Shown here: positions 26,198 to 33,368 of the stretch, one piece after another
How the letters are laid out: every line of letters starts with the position of its first letter
Position numbering within the stretch: the first letter of the stretch is position 1
DNA from: Euzebya sp051004735
GTDB taxonomy: Bacteria; Actinomycetota; Nitriliruptoria; Euzebyales; Euzebyaceae
Reading direction: 5' to 3'
Length of the DNA stretch: 64,000 nt
Assembly (NCBI GenBank): GCA_051004735.1
Contig: JBPCKA010000098.1
Span: forward strand, 28,375 to 92,374
Translations under genes and position numbers: made by a program
Notes under the pieces: model-generated
Databases searched by the model: none
What the model was told of the DNA's origin: nothing
What the model saw: only the letters and a program-made list of their open reading frames with translations

Positions 26198-26473
26198 TCA
26201 ACGAGCGACTGGATTGGTCCAGGTCACCTCGCCGAATCGGGCGAAATCACTATCAGCGCTGACCATGCCCATCCCGTGCTCGATGCACAAGGCCGCGAGC
26301 GCTGCGTCGCTGACAAGCCCGGCCCGTAGATCGAGGTCAACCAGGAGCCGACCCAAGATCTGGCGATGTCCTCGTCCGGGGTGGGGCACCCACGCTGCTG
26401 GTGCATCAAGCCATTCCTCAACGTGCTGCCACGCCTCAGCTGGAGTGAGTGGCTGGCGTGTCGCCCGCAGCAC
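26198..26473 (-). pseudogene. N-terminally truncated VapC-type PIN toxin
   Basis: 91 aa from GTG 26473, overlapping the antitoxin stop. It matches the C-terminal two thirds of a PIN-domain RNase: P-L-T-P-A-E-A-W, V-S-D-A-A-L-A-A-L-C-I-E-H-G and V-S-A-D-S-D-F-A-R-F. About 50 N-terminal residues are missing, including the first catalytic Asp and the Glu of the four-acid site. It is therefore probably inactive as a nuclease, yet it keeps the normal overlap with vapB, as if an in-frame deletion removed the front of the gene. Confidence 0.8.
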
Positions 26474-26703
26474 TACCGTGCCTCGGCGCCCTCAAGCAGG
26501 TCAAGGGCGTCCGCCACGTTGGAGACGTCAACCGTCAGTCCGAGTGCATGGCTGCGAGGCACGAACAATGGGCGATCCGACGTCGTGTTCATGCCGCGAC
26601 GGATCAGCTCGTTGACCGCGTCGCTGACACCCCGGCCCTCTTCCTTGCGGAGCCGCTCCACTTCCTTGGCCGTATCAGGCGCGAACTCCACCGTGGGCCT
26701 CAT
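26473..26703 (-). CDS. VapB-type antitoxin of the first module
   Basis: 76 aa. Starts R-P-T-V-E-F-A-P-D-T-A-K-E-V-E-R-L-R-K and G-V-S-D-A-V-N-E-L-I-R-R-G, a ribbon-helix-helix DNA-binding segment (about 1-40), followed by a toxin-neutralising tail. Complete. Its toxin partner is truncated, so it may survive as an orphan repressor or anti-addiction factor. A -10-like TACATT and a 12-bp palindrome lie just upstream (26710-26727). Confidence 0.82.
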   Translation of the reverse strand: MRPTVEFAPDTAKEVERLRKEEGRGVSDAVNELIRRGMNTTSDRPLFVPRSHALGLTVDVSNVADALDLLEGAEAR

Positions 26704-26709
26704 GCAACG

Positions 26710-26727
26710 AATGTAGCACGCGCGTGC
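26710..26727 (-). promoter_or_regulatory. Promoter/operator candidate for the first vapB
   Basis: On the minus strand a TACATT -10 box (26710-26715) ends 6 nt before the vapB ATG and abuts the perfect 12-bp palindrome GCACGCGCGTGC (26716-26727). The position fits autorepression by the ribbon-helix-helix antitoxin. The promoter lies in the 30-bp gap after vapC of the second module. Confidence 0.5.
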
Positions 26728-26733
26728 GTGAGT

Positions 26734-27147
26734 TCAGATCTGCTCGATGATCACGGTCAACTTCATCGCCTTGGCTGTTGGCCACTTCCGGTCGGTCGTG
26801 ATCAGGTGGCCGGCGCCGGAGGTCGCTGCTGTCGCGATGACCAATGCGTCCGGCAGCTTCAACGACCGGTGTCCTGCGCGAAGGACGGCCGCTTGGGTCG
26901 CGACTTCCGCGTTGAGTTCCACGACGGACACGGGGAGCCGATCGACCACCGTGCGGACGAGTTCCATTGCCTTCGGGTCGTGTCGAGCAGGTCCGACGAG
27001 ACACTCCGCAAGAGCCGAGGCGGCGATCGAAAGCCGGTCGCTGCAATCGAGAGCATTGGACAGGGTGGCCCGTGCGGCGTCGTGGTGGGAGTCGTCGCGG
27101 TCGAGGAAGGCAATGATCACCCCGGCGTCGAGGTGGATCAGTCCCAT
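26734..27147 (-). CDS. vapC: VapC-type PIN-domain toxin (intact)
   Basis: 137 aa. RNase toxin of a type II toxin-antitoxin pair. The four acids are present: Asp7 (H-L-D-A-G-V-I-I), Glu48 (S-A-L-A-E-C), Asp100 (K-L-P-D-A-L-V-I-A-T-A) and Asp119 (I-T-T-D-R-K-W). The ATG lies inside the end of the antitoxin gene (10-bp overlap), as in coupled VapBC operons. The RNA target cannot be predicted. Confidence 0.9.
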   Translation of the reverse strand: MGLIHLDAGVIIAFLDRDDSHHDAARATLSNALDCSDRLSIAASALAECLVGPARHDPKAMELVRTVVDRLPVSVVELNAEVATQAAVLRAGHRSLKLPDALVIATAATSGAGHLITTDRKWPTAKAMKLTVIIEQI

Positions 27148-27383
27148 TCGGAACGAAGCTCGTCCAACTCCCCGGGACGGTACGCGCCGGTCAATGCTCC
27201 CGCGAACTCGGCGACGACATCGTGTTCGCGTTCCAGAATGACCCGTCCCGCTCCGTCTGCGTGAGCCACCACGCGGTCGCCGACTTCGAGTCCGGCATTG
27301 CGAAGCGCGTCGGCCGGAATCGTGATCTGATTCTTGGAACTGATGGTGGAGGCACCTCGTCGCCGTTTCTTTACCTTTGCCAT
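27138..27383 (-). CDS. AbrB/SpoVT-type antitoxin
   Basis: 81 aa from ATG 27383 (M-A-K-V-K-K-R-R-R-G). A swapped-hairpin AbrB domain is seen in S-T-I-S-S-K-N-Q-I-T-I-P-A-D-A-L-R and L-E-V-G-D-R-V-V-A. The C-terminal tail should bind the PIN toxin encoded downstream. A strong leaderless promoter and an inverted repeat overlap its start, consistent with autoregulation. Confidence 0.88.
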   Translation of the reverse strand: MAKVKKRRRGASTISSKNQITIPADALRNAGLEVGDRVVAHADGAGRVILEREHDVVAEFAGALTGAYRPGELDELRSEWD

Positions 27384-27419
27384 GAATGTAAGGGTAAAGC
27401 TGAGAGTGGACTTGGTCAA
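27369..27419 (-). promoter_or_regulatory. Promoter and AbrB-type operator of the second TA module
   Basis: Minus strand: -35 TTGACC (27414-27419), 17-nt spacer, -10 TACCCT (27391-27396), then 7 nt to the ATG (27381-27383), so the message is probably leaderless. A 10-bp inverted repeat with one mismatch, CTTTACCTTT (27369-27378) and AAGGGTAAAG (27390-27399), brackets the start codon and covers the -10. This is the geometry of antitoxin autorepression. Confidence 0.75.
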
Positions 27420-27431
27420 GGTCCGGGATTT

Positions 27432-27710
27432 CTATTCCGGGCTCTGCATCTGTTGCTTGATCCTCTTGCAGTCAGGACAGACCGGGAACTGCGATCCGTC
27501 CCGGCTGGGAACCCACTTCTTGCCGCACAGCGCCCGGATCGGCACGCCGGTCACCATTGACTGGGTGACCTTGGCCTTGGGATTCTTGCCCCAGACGTAA
27601 TGGGCGAACCGGTCATGGTCGCCGGGCTCCCCCGGTGACAGGCGTTCGTCGGTGCGCGTGTCCTCGTCGATGTCTGGGACGACGAACGGCTTGGTGGTGG
27701 TATCGCTCAT
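27432..27710 (-). CDS. DUF3039 protein
   Basis: 92 aa from ATG 27710. Contains the family blocks D-E-R-L-S-P-G-E-P-G-D-H-D-R-F-A-H-Y-V and G-V-P-I-R-A-L-C-G-K-K-W-V-P-S-R-D then V-C-P-D-C-K; the two Cys groups may bind zinc. The family is almost exclusive to Actinobacteria and has no known function. It lies directly upstream of the toxin-antitoxin modules on the same strand. Confidence 0.9.
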   Translation of the reverse strand: MSDTTTKPFVVPDIDEDTRTDERLSPGEPGDHDRFAHYVWGKNPKAKVTQSMVTGVPIRALCGKKWVPSRDGSQFPVCPDCKRIKQQMQSPE

Positions 27711-27789
27711 GGGCTGGCCCCTGGATGAGGATGACATGTCGGGCGGCAGACGGTGCCCGCCACCCTACCGACCATGACAGGGTGGTGGT

Positions 27790-28662
27790 ATGCGACCTGC
27801 GATGCCGCTCGTGCGACTGTCCACCTACTCAATCGTCGGGGCCGACCCGCAAACCAACCAGGTCGGGGTGGCGGTGCAGTCAAAGTTCCTTGCCGTCGGC
27901 GCCATCGTGCCCTGGGCCAAAGGAGGCGTCGGTGCCTGCGCGGTTCAGGCCTTCCCCGATGTGACGGTGGGCCCACGGGCGCTTGAGCACCTTGAGGCCG
28001 GTCAGGACCCGGCAGACATCCTGCGCCGGGAAATGGAAGGTGACCCCATGGCCTCGCAGCGCCAGACCGGGTTGGTCGCTGCCGACGGGCGTTCGGCCAG
28101 CCACACCGGAGAGGACTGCTTTGGATGGCGTGGCCACCTGACCGGACCTGGGTTTGCCGCCCAGGGCAACGTGCTGGCCGGGCCTGAAGTCGTTCAGGCG
28201 ATGGGTCGCGTCTTCAGCGACTCGGCCACCCGGCCGCTGGCGCACCGCCTGCTGGACACCCTCCAGGCCGGACAGGACGCGGGCGGAGAGAAGCGGGGGA
28301 TGGAGTCTGCCGCCCTGCTCGTGTGCCAGCCCGGCGGTGGGTACGGCGGCAACCATGACCGTCTGGTCGACCTACGCGTCGATCACGACGATGACCCCAT
28401 CACCCGACTGGTCCAGTTGCTGGCGGTACGCGACTACTACTTCGACCGCGCCCCCCAGCAGGAATGGGTTCCCCTGGACGCCCCGCTGATGAATGAGGTG
28501 TCCGCGAGGCTAACGGGCAATGGGTGGATGCAGGCCGGGCAACCGCTGGATCAGGCGCTGATGGGCTATCTGGGCTGGGAGAACCTCGAGGAACGCTGGA
28601 CCGACAGCGACACGATCGACCCTGTGGCGTTGGCTCATCTGCGGAAGCATCTGCCTCGCTGA
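27790..28662 (+). CDS. DUF1028 protein, putative Ntn-type hydrolase
   Basis: 290 aa from ATG 27790; ATG 27802 is an alternative. The DUF1028 core (about 5-215) starts S-T-Y-S-I-V-G-A-D-P and includes G-V-A-V-Q-S-K-F-L-A-V-G and A-A-L-L-V-C-Q. The family resembles N-terminal-nucleophile hydrolases. The C-terminal 75 residues look like the peptidoglycan-binding-like add-on found in longer members (W-M-Q-A-G-Q, L-G-W-E-N-L-E-E-R-W). Substrate unknown; no signal peptide is seen. Confidence 0.85.
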   Translation: MRPAMPLVRLSTYSIVGADPQTNQVGVAVQSKFLAVGAIVPWAKGGVGACAVQAFPDVTVGPRALEHLEAGQDPADILRREMEGDPMASQRQTGLVAADGRSASHTGEDCFGWRGHLTGPGFAAQGNVLAGPEVVQAMGRVFSDSATRPLAHRLLDTLQAGQDAGGEKRGMESAALLVCQPGGGYGGNHDRLVDLRVDHDDDPITRLVQLLAVRDYYFDRAPQQEWVPLDAPLMNEVSARLTGNGWMQAGQPLDQALMGYLGWENLEERWTDSDTIDPVALAHLRKHLPR

Positions 28663-28686
28663 CACGCATTCGCCCGCCCTCGCGGC

Positions 28687-30741
28687 TCAGGTTGGGTTGA
28701 TGGTCCGGACCAGGTGTGAGGGCAGGGGGTCGTGACGGTCGTGACGCACACTGAACCGTCCGCGACCATGGGTGGCCGAACGCAGGTCGACGGCATAGGA
28801 AACGATCTCGGCAGTGGGGACCGACGCGATGATCATCACCTCGTCGGGGGCCTCACCGGTGGCGGTCCCCTCGATCTGGCCGCGGCGCTGCTGGAGGTCG
28901 CCCATGACCTCACCCTGGAGATCGACCGGAACACTCACCTCAAGGTGACTGATCGGTTCCAACACCACCACGCCGGCATTTGGCAACGCCGAGCGCAGGG
29001 CCAGGGAACCGGCCATCTTGAAGCTCATCTCATCAGAGTCGACGGAGTGAAACTTCCCGTCGATCACAGTCGCGGCCAGGTCCACCAATGGGAAGCCATG
29101 TAAGCCGCCCCGTGTCATTGATTCCTTTATGCCCGCACCCACAGCTGGGATCAGACCTTTGGGGATGGCGCCTCCGACCACCTCGCTGGTGAAGGAGAAC
29201 CCTGAGCCCGGTTCGCAGGGCTCGAAGCGGACCTCAGCGACCCCGAACTGGCCGCGCCCCCCCGACTGCTTCCTATGCCTGCCCTGCGCTGTGACCGGAC
29301 GCGTGATCGTCTCGCGGTAGGCAATCTGCACGACTTCGGTCGTGACCTCAACCCCATAGCGACGACGCAGACGGTCAAGCGTCACTTGCACCTGGGTGGC
29401 CCCTGTCCCCCACAGCACGGTTTGGTGGGTCTCGTCGTTGCGGAGAAGGCTCAGTGCCCGGTCCTCGACCAACAGCTTTGACAGCGCGACAGCCAAACGG
29501 TCCTCCTCGCCACTGCGAGCGCTGCTGATCGCCACGCCATGCACCGACTGAGGTGCCTCGGGCAATATCGCCTGCCACCCGCGAGCGCTGTCGCACAGGG
29601 TGTCGCCCGTCCGCACGTCACCAAGCTTGCTGACCGCGGCGATGCCGCCGGCGACCACGTCGTCAACGGTGTCATGGTGGATGCCACGCAACTGCAGCAG
29701 AGCGTGGAAACGTTCCTTGTCGCCCGTCCGTGAGTTGACCAGGACGTCGTCACTGTGCAGCGTCCCGCTGAGCACCCGGAAATAGGTGATCTGCCCGACG
29801 TAGTCATCGGCCCTGGTACGAAACACCACGACCACCAATGGCCCGTGGGGGTCGGCGGGGACCGTCATCACCTGGCCCGCCACGTCAACCGGGAAACCGG
29901 CCAGATCTGAGGGGGCAGGGCCGACATGGCAGATGAACTCAAGCAGTCGGTCCACACCGATGGGTTGGGTCGCCGAGCCGACCAGTACCGGAAAGACCTC
30001 TGCGGCCTCGACCCCCTGGTGCAGTGCCTCCTCCAGTTGCGCGGCGGTGGGCGCCTGCCCCTCGAGGTAGCGCTCGAGCAGCGAATCCTGCGTGGTCACG
30101 ACATCCTCGACCAGTTGCTCATGGGCGGCGCGCTCGATCTGGACTAGCTGCTCCGGAATCACCTCCGACTCCTCAGGACGACCGGTGTCGTACAGGAACA
30201 CGTGCTGTGTCAACAGGTCAGCGACGCCGTGAAAGGCCGCCTGCTCGCCGACCGGCAGCTCCACCAGTTCCACCCCGGCACCGAAACGCTGACGAATCTG
30301 TTCAAGGATGATCTGGAAGGGCTCGCGGGCACGGTCCATCCGGTTGAGAAAAATCAGCCGGGGGACACCCATGCGGCTGGCGTGGCGCCACAGCAGCACG
30401 TCATCGGTCTGCACTCCTGCGGCAGTGTCAACCACGAAGACCGCCAGATCGGCAACGGCCATCCCGATGACGGCGGCATCCACGAAGTCGGGGTAGCCCG
30501 GTGTGTCAAACAGCGTCAGGCGATGGTCACCGCTGTCAAAAGTCGCAATTGAAAGATCCACTGACTGTGTGCGTTGATGTTCCTCGGGCGAGGTGTCGCT
30601 GGTGGTGGTGCCGTCTTCGACACGGCCCAACCGTGACAGCACACCGGCCCTGAACAACATGGCCTCGACCAGCGAGGTCTTGCCGGTGCCCGCATGCCCG
30701 ACCAGGGCAACGTTTCGTATCTGGTCGACACCGATGTCCAT
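28687..30741 (-). CDS. Elongation factor G-like GTPase, EF-G2 type
   Basis: 684 aa. GTPase related to EF-G: G1 G-H-A-G-T-G-K-T-S (about 15-23), G3 D-T-P-G-Y-P-D-F, and G4 N-R-M-D, where most EF-G proteins have N-K-x-D. Domains II-V follow (A-Y-R-E-T-I-T and G-R-G-Q-F-G-V in domain IV). The overall length and divergence fit the actinobacterial EF-G2 paralogue, which is not the main translocase. It is not beside ribosomal genes. Confidence 0.92.
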   Translation of the reverse strand: MDIGVDQIRNVALVGHAGTGKTSLVEAMLFRAGVLSRLGRVEDGTTTSDTSPEEHQRTQSVDLSIATFDSGDHRLTLFDTPGYPDFVDAAVIGMAVADLAVFVVDTAAGVQTDDVLLWRHASRMGVPRLIFLNRMDRAREPFQIILEQIRQRFGAGVELVELPVGEQAAFHGVADLLTQHVFLYDTGRPEESEVIPEQLVQIERAAHEQLVEDVVTTQDSLLERYLEGQAPTAAQLEEALHQGVEAAEVFPVLVGSATQPIGVDRLLEFICHVGPAPSDLAGFPVDVAGQVMTVPADPHGPLVVVVFRTRADDYVGQITYFRVLSGTLHSDDVLVNSRTGDKERFHALLQLRGIHHDTVDDVVAGGIAAVSKLGDVRTGDTLCDSARGWQAILPEAPQSVHGVAISSARSGEEDRLAVALSKLLVEDRALSLLRNDETHQTVLWGTGATQVQVTLDRLRRRYGVEVTTEVVQIAYRETITRPVTAQGRHRKQSGGRGQFGVAEVRFEPCEPGSGFSFTSEVVGGAIPKGLIPAVGAGIKESMTRGGLHGFPLVDLAATVIDGKFHSVDSDEMSFKMAGSLALRSALPNAGVVVLEPISHLEVSVPVDLQGEVMGDLQQRRGQIEGTATGEAPDEVMIIASVPTAEIVSYAVDLRSATHGRGRFSVRHDRHDPLPSHLVRTINPT

Positions 30742-30816
30742 GACGTCTTGCTCCGCGACGCGTTCGGGATGCGTCAGGCTAGCAAGGGGGCAGCCAACGC
30801 AATAGGCGGATCACAT

Positions 30817-31113
30817 TCAGTCCCAGATCCGATCAAGACGCCATATCTGATCCCCATCGATCGGGCCCTCGGCGACCAACTCATAGATGCCACGGGCAGG
30901 CGTTCCGTTCTGGGCCTCAACCCTCCAGAGGTCACGTTGCGGCACTTCTACTCCGCCGGACCAGTAAGCCGCGTCCTCCCGCCAGTGACCGAGGACCGCC
31001 AGCACACGGTATCGGCCGCCGCGCCAGACGAACACCGTCGGAGCAGGACAGGCATCGAACTGGACGCAGATCTCGGTCTGCACCTGCACGCTCTCCCGGT
31101 ACCGCTTCGTCAT
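30817..31113 (-). CDS. DUF6504 family protein with SOS-type upstream box
   Basis: 98 aa from ATG 31113 after GGAGAC. Shows F-V-W-R-G-G-R-Y-R-V then L-G-H-W-R-E, and a D-L-W-R-V-E-A-Q block. In other Actinobacteria this small family often sits beside dnaE2 or Y-family polymerase genes. Here it is about 17 kb from dnaE2 yet carries its own LexA-like box 31 bp upstream, which supports a role in the DNA-damage response. No catalytic motif is evident. Confidence 0.75.
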   Translation of the reverse strand: MTKRYRESVQVQTEICVQFDACPAPTVFVWRGGRYRVLAVLGHWREDAAYWSGGVEVPQRDLWRVEAQNGTPARGIYELVAEGPIDGDQIWRLDRIWD

Positions 31114-31143
31114 GTCGCCGTCTCCTGAGTAGGAGCTGGCTAT

Positions 31144-31157
31144 CGTACACCTGTTCG
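31144..31157. promoter_or_regulatory. LexA-like (SOS) box upstream of the DUF6504 gene
   Basis: Read with the gene, CGAACAGGTGTACG differs from CGAACN4GTTCG by one base and keeps the flanking T and A (TCGAAC/GTACGA). It lies 31 bp upstream of the ATG, similar to the box at dnaE2. Confidence 0.7.
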
Positions 31158-31183
31158 ATTCAGTCATGCAATGGGCTAACGGT

Positions 31184-32404
31184 TCACACTGACAGGACCG
31201 CGATCAGTTGGTCACAGATCCAATCCGCCTCCGCGGCAGTGATGCACAGTGGCGGGGCCAACCTGATGGTGGTCTCGTGGGTGTCCTTTGCCAGCAATCC
31301 GGCGGGCCCGGCGGGTCCGTCGGCCTGGTGGATCATCAAGGCCTCACACAGGGTGCGGGCGGGCGGGTCGGCGTTGACCATCTCCACACCCAACCACAGC
31401 CCCTTGGCCCTGATCTCCTTGACGCCCGGCAGGGCGGCAGCGCGCAACCGGGAGGCCATGCGATCACCAAGTTCGGCCGCGTTTGACTGGTAGGTCCCCT
31501 GATTCAGCAAGGCAATCACCTCACGCCCGACGGCGCAGGCCAGTGGGTTGCCGCCGAAGGTCGAGCCATGCTGGCCGGGGCCGAACACCCCGATGACGTC
31601 GTCGTTGCCCACCACCGCCGACACCGGCACGATGCCTCCCCCCAGTGCCTTGCCCAGCAGGTACAGGTCGGGCACGACTCCCTCGTGCTCACAGGCGAAG
31701 GTGCGCCCGGTGCGGCCCAGACCCGACTGGATCTCATCGGCGATGAACAGCACCTGCTCTCGGTCACACAACTCACGGACACCCCCCAGGAAGCCGTGAG
31801 GTGGGATCACGACTCCCGCCTCGCCCTGGATTGGCTCGATCAGCACCGCCACGGTGTTCGGTGTGACCGCCGCGGCAATCGCCTCCACGCTGCCATACGG
31901 CACCCGGACGAAACCGGGGGTGTAGGGGCCGAAGTGGTTGTGGGCAACGGGATCATCGGAGAAGGAGACGATCGTGGTCGTACGCCCGTGGAAGTTGCCC
32001 TCGGCAACGATGATCTCTGCCTGTCCGTCGGGCACGCCCTTCACCTCATAGCCCCATTTGCGGGCTGCCTTGATCCCGGTCTCCACCGCCTCCGCGCCGG
32101 TGTTCATCGGCAGGACCCGGTCCTTGCCGCACAACTGGGCCAGATCGGCGCAGAAATGGCCCAACTGGTCGTTGTGAAACGCCCGACTGGTCAGCGTGAC
32201 GCGGTCCAACTGCGCCTTGGCGGCTGCCACCAACCGCGGGTGACCGTGCCCGAAGTTCACCGCGGAGTAGGCCGCCAGGGCATCCAGGTACAGGCGACCG
32301 TCCTCATCGGTGACATAGGCACCGGACGCGGTGGCGATCACCACCGGAAGAGGATGGTAGTTGTGTGCGCCGTACTGTTGTTCCAGTTGCAACGCCTGAG
32401 ACAT
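31184..32404 (-). CDS. rocD: Ornithine aminotransferase
   Basis: 406 aa. PLP enzyme converting ornithine and 2-oxoglutarate to glutamate semialdehyde and glutamate. Starts near Q-Y-G-A-H-N-Y-H-P-L-P-V-V, a RocD signature. PLP-site blocks are M-N-T-G-A-E-A-V-E-T-G-I-K, I-A-D-E-I-Q-S-G-L-G-R-T-G and the lysine block L-L-G-K-A-L-G-G-G. The ATG overlaps the last base of the upstream hydrolase gene (32404), so the two are translationally coupled in an arginine-to-glutamate route. Confidence 0.94.
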   Translation of the reverse strand: MSQALQLEQQYGAHNYHPLPVVIATASGAYVTDEDGRLYLDALAAYSAVNFGHGHPRLVAAAKAQLDRVTLTSRAFHNDQLGHFCADLAQLCGKDRVLPMNTGAEAVETGIKAARKWGYEVKGVPDGQAEIIVAEGNFHGRTTTIVSFSDDPVAHNHFGPYTPGFVRVPYGSVEAIAAAVTPNTVAVLIEPIQGEAGVVIPPHGFLGGVRELCDREQVLFIADEIQSGLGRTGRTFACEHEGVVPDLYLLGKALGGGIVPVSAVVGNDDVIGVFGPGQHGSTFGGNPLACAVGREVIALLNQGTYQSNAAELGDRMASRLRAAALPGVKEIRAKGLWLGVEMVNADPPARTLCEALMIHQADGPAGPAGLLAKDTHETTIRLAPPLCITAAEADWICDQLIAVLSV

Positions 32405-33249
32405 CAGGCCACCACCTCCATACGGGCGTCCTGCTGAGCAAGGACGGTGTCCAGCGGGAGTGTGAGGCAGCGTACCGCGCCCCCGGCCTTGACGAACTCA
32501 CTGACGTCCACCTCCACCACATCAAAGCCCCAGGCCTCCAGTTGGGCGCCGACCCGTGGTGGACAGGAGGGCATGATGACCGTTGAATTCACCACGACGG
32601 AGTTGGCTGTAAAGGTGGCTGCCTCCTGCGGCGTCAGGACCAACGGTTCAGGGATCAGGTCAAGGACCCGACGGGCACCCAGCGGGTCATAGGCGTCGGG
32701 GAACACAATCGCGCGGCGATCATCAAGCGGGCACAGGGTCAGGTCCACGTGGTACCAGCGCAGGTCGGCAAGTTCCACGCTGATCACCGGACGTCCCGTC
32801 AGGCGGGTCAGATCAGCGTGGGCGATCCGGTTGGAGCGGGCGCCATACCCGCTGACCAGCCAGTCCCCCAGCGGCATGCAGTCGCCCAGGCCCTCAAGCA
32901 CGGCTCCGCTGGATAGGTGCACGATCCTCAACCCACCTGCTGCCGCCCAGCGGCGGAAGTGCGCCGTCTCGGGTGTGCGTTCGTCGTGCCGCATGGCCCC
33001 GGCGATAAAAGTCTGGCCGTCGATGACCCCGGCGTTGGCGGTGAAGACCATGTCCGGCAGTCCCGCGACGCCGTCGATGATCTGGACGTCGGCACCGGCC
33101 ATCCGCAGAGCTGCGACCAACGTCTCCCACTGCGACATGGCCAGATCGCGGTCGACGGTCCCGCCCATCCACGGGTTGATCGCGTAGGCGACCTCGAAAT
33201 GCGTTGGTGGGCACATCAGGTAGCGCCGGCCCCAGCTCAACTTGGTCAT
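32404..33249 (-). CDS. Amidinotransferase-fold guanidino hydrolase; arginine dihydrolase-like or dimethylargininase
   Basis: 281 aa, single pentein domain. The catalytic His (W-Y-H-V-D-L, His167) and Cys (A-V-R-C-L-T-L-P-L, Cys261) are present. Where dimethylargininases and arginine deiminases carry an acidic substrate-binding residue, this protein has F-T-A-N-A-G (Asn72). The Asn/His/Cys set, with Arg87, resembles the N-terminal domain of ArgZ/AgrE arginine dihydrolases, which turn arginine into ornithine. Coupling to ornithine aminotransferase supports ornithine as product; dimethylargininase, which makes citrulline, remains possible. A GntR-type operator overlaps its promoter. Confidence 0.8.
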   Translation of the reverse strand: MTKLSWGRRYLMCPPTHFEVAYAINPWMGGTVDRDLAMSQWETLVAALRMAGADVQIIDGVAGLPDMVFTANAGVIDGQTFIAGAMRHDERTPETAHFRRWAAAGGLRIVHLSSGAVLEGLGDCMPLGDWLVSGYGARSNRIAHADLTRLTGRPVISVELADLRWYHVDLTLCPLDDRRAIVFPDAYDPLGARRVLDLIPEPLVLTPQEAATFTANSVVVNSTVIMPSCPPRVGAQLEAWGFDVVEVDVSEFVKAGGAVRCLTLPLDTVLAQQDARMEVVA

Positions 33250-33274
33250 GACACCTCAATTCCAGTGATCGTCT

Positions 33275-33289
33275 GATTGTCAGACAATC
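33275..33289. promoter_or_regulatory. GntR/FCD-type operator over the hydrolase promoter
   Basis: GATTGTCAGACAATC is a perfect 7-1-7 palindrome of the TTGTC-N-GACAA kind bound by GntR/FadR-subfamily regulators. On the minus strand a TAGGAT -10 candidate (33287-33292) overlaps it, and it ends 26 bp before the hydrolase ATG. A GntR/FCD gene lies next door. Binding should block transcription of the hydrolase-rocD pair. Confidence 0.8.
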
Positions 33290-33317
33290 CTAGCAACTGG
33301 GGCGCCGCCGCGTACCT

Positions 33318-33368
33318 CTCAGATCTGAGGTTTCGTACCGTATTCCGGGTCCAGACCTCAGATCTGAG
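33318..33368. repeat. Palindromic repeat cluster A (2 copies of CTCAGATCTGAG)
   Basis: Copies at 33318-33329 and 33357-33368, starts 39 bp apart. The second supplies the last codons and stop of the gntR gene (CAG ATC TGA). Same element as in clusters at 40006-40141 and 63247-63332. Confidence 0.9.

Noticed and set aside
31144..31180. tRNA-like GTTCGATTC segment
   Set aside because: No cloverleaf can be formed around it; the bases belong to the LexA-like box.
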